Below are positions 57,966 through 64,000 of a stretch of 64,000 nucleotides of DNA, piece after piece. The position numbers and the translations under genes were made by a program. The notes beneath the pieces are model-generated. The model did not search any database and was not told where the DNA came from. It saw nothing but the letters and a program-made list of their open reading frames with translations. Numbering within the stretch: the stretch's first letter is position 1; each line of letters starts with the position of its first letter. Source of the DNA: Notospermus geniculatus (lineage: Eukaryota; Nemertea; Pilidiophora; Heteronemertea; Lineidae); the NCBI GenBank assembly GCA_002633025.1, contig NMRB01001156.1, positions 116,866 to 180,865 of the forward strand, in the 5' to 3' direction.

Positions 57966-59728
57966 ATATCGACGTCTGAGGTACATGCACTGTCTCTGGA
58001 AACCCGCCTCTGGATCTCCAAAGATGTTTAAATCTAACAACCTACTAGTGCCAAAATATCCTGTACCGATTAGAAGATAAAGCACCATTACAAGTCATTG
58101 ACATTCTTCCTTCCTTTTCTCGGAATCATCCAATTTTGCGGGTTCTACCATTATATACCCGCCTATCTATAGCTTATCTATAGGTTACACTTGTTGAAAA
58201 TACCCGTGTTTTTCCAGACCCGTGTCAAACCCGTGTGTACGAAAATCCCGGCGAGAGGTCACACTACTACATTGTAGTTGAGTAGCCCGGCGACAGTTGC
58301 GCTGCATGCATTGACTCTTCGGTCATTTCTGTATTGGCACACATTGTTGGAGGCGCGAAAACGACGTCACTTAATGGCTGCGCCATCTGCAGCCGTGCGA
58401 AGAACTAACGTAAACACGGGGATTTCGAAAAGCACGGCGAGCTTGCCGTGTCTCAAAAACCCGTGTTTTTCGGATACGGGTTTCTCGAAGCCCAGCAATT
58501 CATAGGTGTGACCACAAAAAACCCGGAGATTTTATGTAGTGTACCCACGGCTTATGATTCTTAAAACATGATACGGCCCCAGGTGAATTTTGTTGTAGGC
58601 CTACTACTTTTGGAAAAGTAATTGGATGCCAATCATTACAAGCGTCTCGAGTTTGCGTTCCCAATAAATTCAAAATGGTATTAGGATTACGTGTCCAAAT
58701 CTTCGTCCGAAGCGAGCGCCAACTTCATAGCAAACCTGTACCATACCACGGGCAGCTTCCGGTTGTTATTCCAACACCTGGAGCGAGGTTGAACCGGATG
58801 TAGATACATGTGTACGCACATATTACTGGATCCACTTCAGGCGTTGTTCGCATTTTAAACAGGACGAGGTTGGAATGACAACGTGCAGACAGTCACTTGA
58901 GGCACACATGGCAGATAATGTCGTTTCATGTAATAAACAATGGAAAGGCTACAAAAAATTTTAACTGTCGATGAGTAGTGAATAAAAACTTCAGTTTGCA
59001 CATTCAGCTGTTTCATCATGATTATTTATACATACCGTATTATTATGGCCAATGGAGGTACAGTTTGATATTGGAAGGAATTAATCTGAATGTCGCATTC
59101 TAAGCCTCCTAAATCCCTGAAACAAACCAAACTGACGCCCTTTCCTGACGCCAGTCTTTTTCATGACATTTTTATTTTTTCCGTGAAATTTTTGCTGGGG
59201 CATATATGAGATGTTGTATAGGCAGGTAAGATTTACATGTATAACCCAAAAGTATGCACAAATCATGAATAGGGTACAAAAAACCACTGGTCAGTTTACT
59301 TTTTTCCACGAGTGTATACGTGAGTACACATTCCGAAGTTTGAAGATCGCAGACCAATTGCGAAGATTGAAGGCCGCTGACCCGGCCAAAACAACAAACT
59401 GTGGCCGTAACAGCTCATCCTAATCAGTTGGTACAAACGTGCCCCAACTCGCCATTTGGTGAGTAGGCCTACGTGCTAGGCCCATGTCTCCATGAAATTG
59501 GCGTAGGGTGCACAGGAAATCAGGGACTTTCAAACCTTTTAAACACATGTCTTTAAGACCCCCCCCCCCCCCCATTTAGGCACTGCACTGGCGACAGAAA
59601 ATTGCGTGTTGCGTCTTTGGAAGTCAGGGGGCTTTACAGAATACGACATTCAGATTTATTTCTAACACATCATGCTGTTCCCAATTCAATAAAGCTGTAT
59701 ATGATAAATCATGATGCGTCAGCAGAAC
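57966..59728. other. Intergenic stretch between the two secreted-protein genes
   Basis: The first 115 bp after the stop are the 3' untranslated region, conserved with copy 2 (TACATGCACTGTCTCTGGAA, CCAAAATATCCTGTACCGAT). Around 58200-58530 are repeated CCCGTGTTTTT/ACCCGTG words in both orientations, likely a degraded foldback. A run of 15 C is at 59559-59573. No gene seen. Confidence 0.5.
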
Positions 59729-59967
59729 GTAGAGAAAGTTTTCACAACCCCTAGTCATCGACAGTTTTAATTTTTGTACCCCTACCTCTTCGTAAAACAA
59801 AGTGCTTTTGAACATCTGCCATGCCTGACGGTTTCATTTCACCAACGCCCGGCTTCACCAAGAGCAAATGTAGAGAAAGTTTTTCACTGCGCCTACTTAT
59901 CGACAGTTTTAATTTTTGCACCCCTCTTCGTAAAACAAAGAGCTTTTGAACATCTGCCATGTCTGAC
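59729..59967. repeat. Tandem duplicated promoter-proximal segment upstream of copy 2
   Basis: GTAGAGAAAGTTTT, ATCGACAGTTTTAATTTTTG and CTTCGTAAAACAAAG blocks at 59729-59835 recur at 59870-59967, 141 bp apart. The end of the unit, GAACATCTGCCATGTCTGAC, is also found once upstream of copy 1 (near 54700). Copy 2 therefore has extra copies of a sequence that sits just before its TATA-like word. Confidence 0.85.
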
Positions 59968-59990
59968 AGCTTCATCAACGCCTCCGTCTG

Positions 59991-59998
59991 ATATAGGC
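59991..59998 (+). promoter_or_regulatory. TATA-like word, secreted-protein gene copy 2
   Basis: GATATAGGCGACGTGTTAAA, about 85 bp before the ATG, matches the equivalent word of copy 1. Confidence 0.45.
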
Positions 59999-60077
59999 GA
60001 CGTGTTAAAATTTCTGATTTAGTTTGGTAATCAACCTTCCACAACGCAACGTGACGACTTTCCGTGTGCCAAAGAAA

Positions 60078-63000
60078 ATGAAAGTGTTCATCATCATCGC
60101 CTGTTTGGTTGCAGCGGCCACTGCGACTGGTAAGTAGACCTAAGCCTAAAGATTTGTAAGAAACTTTGTTCCGATCTTTTGGACAAAGGAATTCTGTACT
60201 CAAATTTCACCTCCGCGTCATACAGTGGTGAAAACATTGCAGCGAGGCAGCCACCAGGCGATCTAATCGCCAGTGAGCAAAATCGGCTGTTCACGTCAGG
60301 TGTGCGGTGGATAGCGGTGCGTGGAATCTTTTCGCCAGCGATGATCGCCCGTGAGATCGCACAAAAAGTGAGTTTCCGCCACCGTCCGCAAAATGCGGGT
60401 GATCCACCGACTTTACGACGAGTTTACGATCAGTTTGCCATTAGTTCACGACGGCAGTCGTCAACGAATCACAAACTCGTCGTAAACTACAAATGTAGTC
60501 GCAAACTGATCGTAAAGAAATGACGTGACGTTGAAGCTGATCCACCGAACCAAATCAATGTTTGATCTCGTCGTAAACTCATCGCAAACTAGTCGTCAAC
60601 AGAATTCAGTTTGCTCAGCAGATAGCTCAGTGACACCGAAAAATACGCGCACACGCAAGCTATCAGCTGAGCAAGTCTCGAATGACCTTTTGCTCAGCAG
60701 ATAGCTCCAGTGTGCGGCAGGCTTTAGGCCAACGTCCACGCTTATCTACATGTATTGTTAGGGTGCCTCATAGTGCTTTCGGTGCCCATCTATGGCAAGA
60801 GGATTGTCCAGTTGTTAAAAAAACTATATTTTTGCAATAAAACTTAATTTTATGCTCATAAACTAAGATTTTCTCCCAAAAAAACTAGTTTTTGTCATAA
60901 AACTAACTTTTATAGAAGAAAACTTAGTTTCTTCCGTCATAAAGTATAGGTTTTTATCAAAAAACTTACTTTTTGTCAAAAACCTATTTTTTTATGACAA
61001 AAAACCTGGTTTTATACCATACAACCCCCATTTTATCGACAAAAATGTAAGTTTCCGTACTGAAATATGTCCAGTTATTCCATAAAACTATAAGTTTATT
61101 TATCAGAGTCAAAAAACCAAGTTTTATGCCTTAAAAAGTAAGTTTTTATCAGGAACCTACCCTTGTACCCCATTTGTCTGTAGTATTCAAGAAACTTAAT
61201 ATATCGGGTGTCCCAAAAAAAGTGAACCGCTTTTTTGACAAGTATTTTCTCAGCGACAGGTACATGTAAACCAAATTAATTGGAATTTTTTGCAGAGTAA
61301 CCTTACGGAATCATCAACAAGTCTGCAAAATATCTAGGAGATCGGTCGCAAATTATGCGAGTATTGTCAAATTCAAAACAGCATGTCAACACCTGCCTGA
61401 ACATGATGAAGGTCACATTGCATTAGCTCTGATATTGGATTTTTTGACATGCTGTTTTCAATTTGACAGTACTCGCGCAATGTGTGATTGATCTCTTAGA
61501 TATTTCGCAGACTTGTTGATGATACCCTGGGGTTACTCTGTGAAAAATTCCAATGAATTCGGTTTATCTATCGCTGAGAAAATACTTGTCAAAAAGCGGT
61601 TCACTTTTTTTGGGACACCCGATACATGTATTTTCTACAAAAATATTGGTTTTATTGAAGAAAAACTAAGTTTTTGTATAAAACCAGGTTTTTTAAGTAC
61701 ATGTATAAATATAGGTTTCTTGGCAAAAAACCTATATTTTATCCACAAAAACTAAGTTTTATGAGCATAAAACTAAGTTTTATTGCCAAAATATAGGTTT
61801 TTTGAATAACTGGACAATCCGGCTTGCCATACCCATCGGCGATTTAGTTAAAATGGGAAAATCCATGCGTTATAACTACTGCTGATAGGCGCCGGTAGCA
61901 CTTTCGGACTTTCTGTGCGGTCGGCTCTGACCGCTTGCGATACCTGCCTTATCTCACCTGGCATGCCTGGTGTGCTGCCCTCTAACGATTTGAAACAGTA
62001 TTGAGTATTTCAATCACCATGATTTGAGACCAATAAGGAGATTAGCAGATGATTAAATCTTTATTGCAGTCGTCGTCGGCCCCAATTCAAAAGGAAACGA
62101 CGATGCCGTCTCAGAGGCAGTATGTCCAGCTGGAGAAGTTGGCATTGGATGCTCCTGTACCCCAGCCAGTCAATGTGACGGCGCCTATTTCATTTCGGAC
62201 ACCGTGTGCCATGCGTTCCATCGCTGGGGATACTCAACAGGTCATTCGAACGTGAGTTGTCAAATCACGACTTACATATGTAAGGCCATACTTCTCCGTT
62301 TGCACTTTGCGCTTGTCCGTTACATGTTTATGTGTGGTACCAACAATAAAATTACTTTTCCTACATGTACCACGCATTCACATAGGAAACGCAAAGTATG
62401 AACCTTTGAACGCCCCTCAGCAAGTACATGTCACCGACATTCCGTGAAATATGCCGAATGTTGACGACTGACTGATCGGAAATGCGTTGTTCATGATTCT
62501 TGACTGTCTGAGCCTCGTGTGAGATGTAGAACGTGCCTTGCGCCCTGCTGTGTAAATAGTCACTTCTACATCTAAAACAAGTAAATGTTCTGTACTCATT
62601 ACAAATATCCCACTTCATTTTAGGCCCATGCAACATGTGAGGCGTTACTTGTCCGTAAGATGACAGCCGATTACGCCGTAGGACCCAAGGAAACCTGTGA
62701 TGACGGCTACAAGTTAATGGACTGTCAAGTCTACACACCGTAAGTACGGCAAAGAGTAGAGATCGTACTCAAAAAAAGCAGCTGGAGTGTAGGGCCTATC
62801 TTTCCTAAATCGTTTGCCAAACAATCATCCTGAGCTACATGGGTTCTTAATACTCGCTCCCTCTGTCAGCAAGGTGACGAACGAAGGAAGTGGGCTAAGA
62901 ACCTCGGATATTCTCAGTATGCTAAGAATGGTATCCACAAGGTAACTAACTTACAAACATGTACAGCAGTACACTTTGTGATATTAAGAGGTACATTGTA

Positions 63001-63163
63001 TTTCTCAAGCTGCAATTTATAAACCATTTCTTTAATTTCCTTCTCTAGTTGGGCTCAAACCTACAAAAATTACATGAAACCGATCGTCTCCGGTAGTTCC
63101 TGTGCTGCGTCATCTGGATGCAAAAAATGTAAAGTACAGGCGGTGTGTGTCAAACAAGTTTAG
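60078..63163 (+). CDS. Secreted cysteine-rich two-module protein, copy 2 (4 exons)
   Basis: Model: join(60078..60129, 62070..62251, 62624..62739, 63049..63163), 154 aa, with GT-AG introns of 1940, 372 and 309 bp. Exon lengths (52/182/116/115) and phases (1, 0, 2) are identical to copy 1. The protein has the same signal peptide (one change) and two C-x8-C...C-x5-C modules. Here each module has six Cys (12 in all), because residue 77 is Ser instead of Cys. By hand alignment about 40 of 154 residues differ, 28 of them in residues 79-154 and only one in the signal peptide. Intron 1 carries an older MITE shared with copy 1 plus a foldback and a mariner-type MITE not present there. The gene is convergent with the sulfotransferase: only 197 bp separate their stop codons. 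Confidence 0.85.
60247..60720. mobile_element. GCAGC-CACCAGGCG MITE in intron 1 of copy 2, left part with internal hairpins
   Basis: The left end GGCAGCCACCAGGCGATC and the interior GTGGATAGCGGTGCGTGGAA match the copy in intron 1 of the paralogue; the right end is near 61975 (GCCTGGTGTGCTGCC). Within it, TTTACGATCAGTTTGC pairs with GCAAACTGATCGTAAA, and TTTGCTCAGCAGATAGCT with AGCTATCAGCTGAGCAA. Confidence 0.65.
60780..61840. mobile_element. Foldback element filled with about 21-bp AAAACTNAGTTTT units
   Basis: The outer ends CGGTGCCCATCTATGGCAAG and inverse are followed by GGATTGTCCAGTT arms. The interior is a long array of A/T-rich units of about 20-22 bp with self-complementary cores such as AAAACTTAGTTTT and AAAACTAGTTTTT, more diverged than in the other two elements. 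It is split by a mariner-type MITE at 61204-61622. Confidence 0.75.
61204..61622. mobile_element. Mariner-type MITE with TA duplication, nested
   Basis: The ends TCGGGTGTCCCAAAAAAAGT and inverse enclose 419 bp; TA flanks both ends (61202-61203 and 61623-61624). Inverted identity continues inward (ACTTGTCAAAAA-type, TCAACAAGTCTGC). The TA duplication and the GGGTGTCCCAAAA start fit the Tc1/mariner superfamily. No transposase. It landed inside the foldback array, so it is younger than that element. Confidence 0.8.
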
Positions 63164-63360
63164 ATGTCGGCGACTGAGGTACATGCACTGTCTCTGGAAC
63201 TCGCCTCTGGATCTCCAAAGATGTTTAAATCTGAAAACCTATTAGTGCCAAAATATCCTGTACCGATTAGAAGATAAAGAACGACGAGCAATTTAATGAC
63301 ATGATTCTTTCTTCTTTCTTGGATGAGTTATCTCATTTTGAGGGCATCATATCCCGAATT

Positions 63361-64000
63361 TTACTCGAACTCAAATTCCAATCCGGTATCTTTTAACCTC
63401 TTGGTAATTATTCTCTCCATTTCCTCATTCTGAGCAACCGTGAAGTAATTCTTCCAATCTCCTATTTTTCCCTTCCTGATAAAGGGGCAAATTTTTTCAT
63501 CAATGAATGGTGTGTCGGCGTTGTTCGTCTTCGGGTTAGACTTCATTACATCAAATGAAGTTGCCTCAACAATCCTCCCTATGGTCGCATCATCCAACTC
63601 CTTTCCACAAAATCTAGCGACTTTTCCGATTTCAACCGACGGACGCCGAACAAGATCTTCATACTTCAGAATAAGTACGTTCGGCAGGTGACGGTGGCGC
63701 CACCAACTGAGGAAATGATCGAACATATTTCCGTAGCAGATATTGTCACGGAGAAACATCTGAAAGAAGTCGGAGAATGTCCCAGAAAAGCCGCCGTACA
63801 GGTAGCAACTCTTGTAGAAGTGATAGTACGAGACTAAAGTATCCTTAGGGTTCCGCATGACGTACACGAACCTCGTCCCATCACGTAATATTTGATGTTC
63901 GAAACATTCGAACGGTAGGTGGGTCTTGATGGTTCTTGGTCGTCTGCGTTCGTGGAAGGCTTCTATCCCGGCGCTTGGACCCTGAAATTCTAGGTAAGGG
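63361..64000 (-). CDS. Cytosolic sulfotransferase (SULT family), 3' part, runs off right edge
   Basis: An open frame of at least 212 codons ends with the stop at 63361-63363 and continues, still open, past the window edge, so only the C-terminal two thirds is seen. SULTs transfer sulfate from PAPS to hydroxyl or amino groups of small molecules in the cytosol. Visible marks, in order: PYLEF, PRTIKTHLPF (with the catalytic-type His), VMRNPKDTLVSYYHFY (3'-phosphate binding), LKYEDLVRRP, and the C-terminal RKGKIGDWKNYFT signature that closes over PAPS. No intron interrupts these 640 bp, which is fewer than in vertebrate SULT genes. The substrate cannot be told from sequence. The gene is convergent with the secreted-protein gene ending at 63163. 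Confidence 0.92.
   Translation of the reverse strand, partial: PYLEFQGPSAGIEAFHERRRPRTIKTHLPFECFEHQILRDGTRFVYVMRNPKDTLVSYYHFYKSCYLYGGFSGTFSDFFQMFLRDNICYGNMFDHFLSWWRHRHLPNVLILKYEDLVRRPSVEIGKVARFCGKELDDATIGRIVEATSFDVMKSNPKTNNADTPFIDEKICPFIRKGKIGDWKNYFTVAQNEEMERIITKRLKDTGLEFEFE

Noticed and set aside
59751-60203. 150-codon minus-strand frame upstream of and overlapping exon 1 of secreted-protein copy 2
   Set aside because: It spans the duplicated promoter block and signal-peptide exon in antisense; its internal repetition only mirrors the 141-bp duplication.

Overview
The window looks like nuclear DNA of a marine invertebrate animal. It has intron-containing genes with GT-AG splice sites, metazoan families (rhodopsin-type GPCR, XK-related scramblase, cytosolic sulfotransferase, small secreted cysteine-rich proteins) and a very high density of short inverted-repeat transposons. 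Frequent TACATGTA and GTAGGCCTAC words, intronless tandem GPCRs and GGGGCCGTATTCATAAA-type MITEs suggest a deuterostome such as an echinoderm, hemichordate or amphioxus. That placement is inference; nothing here fixes the species.

Layout. (1) 0.7-5.9 kb: a segmental tandem duplication, each unit carrying one intronless GPCR gene (1183-2184 and 4156-5151, +). (2) 5.9-14.1 kb: mostly transposon-derived, with a TAA-flanked MITE, an 812-bp element with a perfect 9-bp target duplication, a nested pair of MITEs, another TAA-flanked element, and one probable small gene (9444-9695, -). (3) 14.3-15.9 kb: a minus-strand gene for a 420-aa coiled-coil protein with a C-terminal membrane anchor; its first coding exon appears to be only the ATG. 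(4) 16-51 kb: a long gene-poor stretch with MITEs, minisatellites and a recent 0.61-kb tandem duplication. A few open stretches with plausible splice acceptors are noted there at low confidence. (5) 51.07-53.53 kb: an intronless XK-related (XKR) gene with a long cytoplasmic tail. (6) 54.8-63.2 kb: two tandem four-exon genes for 154-aa secreted cysteine-rich proteins, with identical exon lengths (52/182/116/115 nt) and introns inflated by different transposons. (7) 63.36-64.0 kb: the 3' part of a sulfotransferase gene (-), convergent with the second secreted-protein gene and running off the right edge.

The genes do not form one obvious pathway. What recurs is tandem duplication followed by local divergence: the GPCR pair differs mainly in extracellular loop 3 and upper TM7, and the secreted pair mainly in its second half. 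The least conventional sequence is a group of three foldback elements (about 27.2, 55.5 and 61.3 kb). They share similar outer ends (CGGTSGCCCA-like), but each is filled with a tandem array of a different, self-complementary unit of about 20-21 bp.
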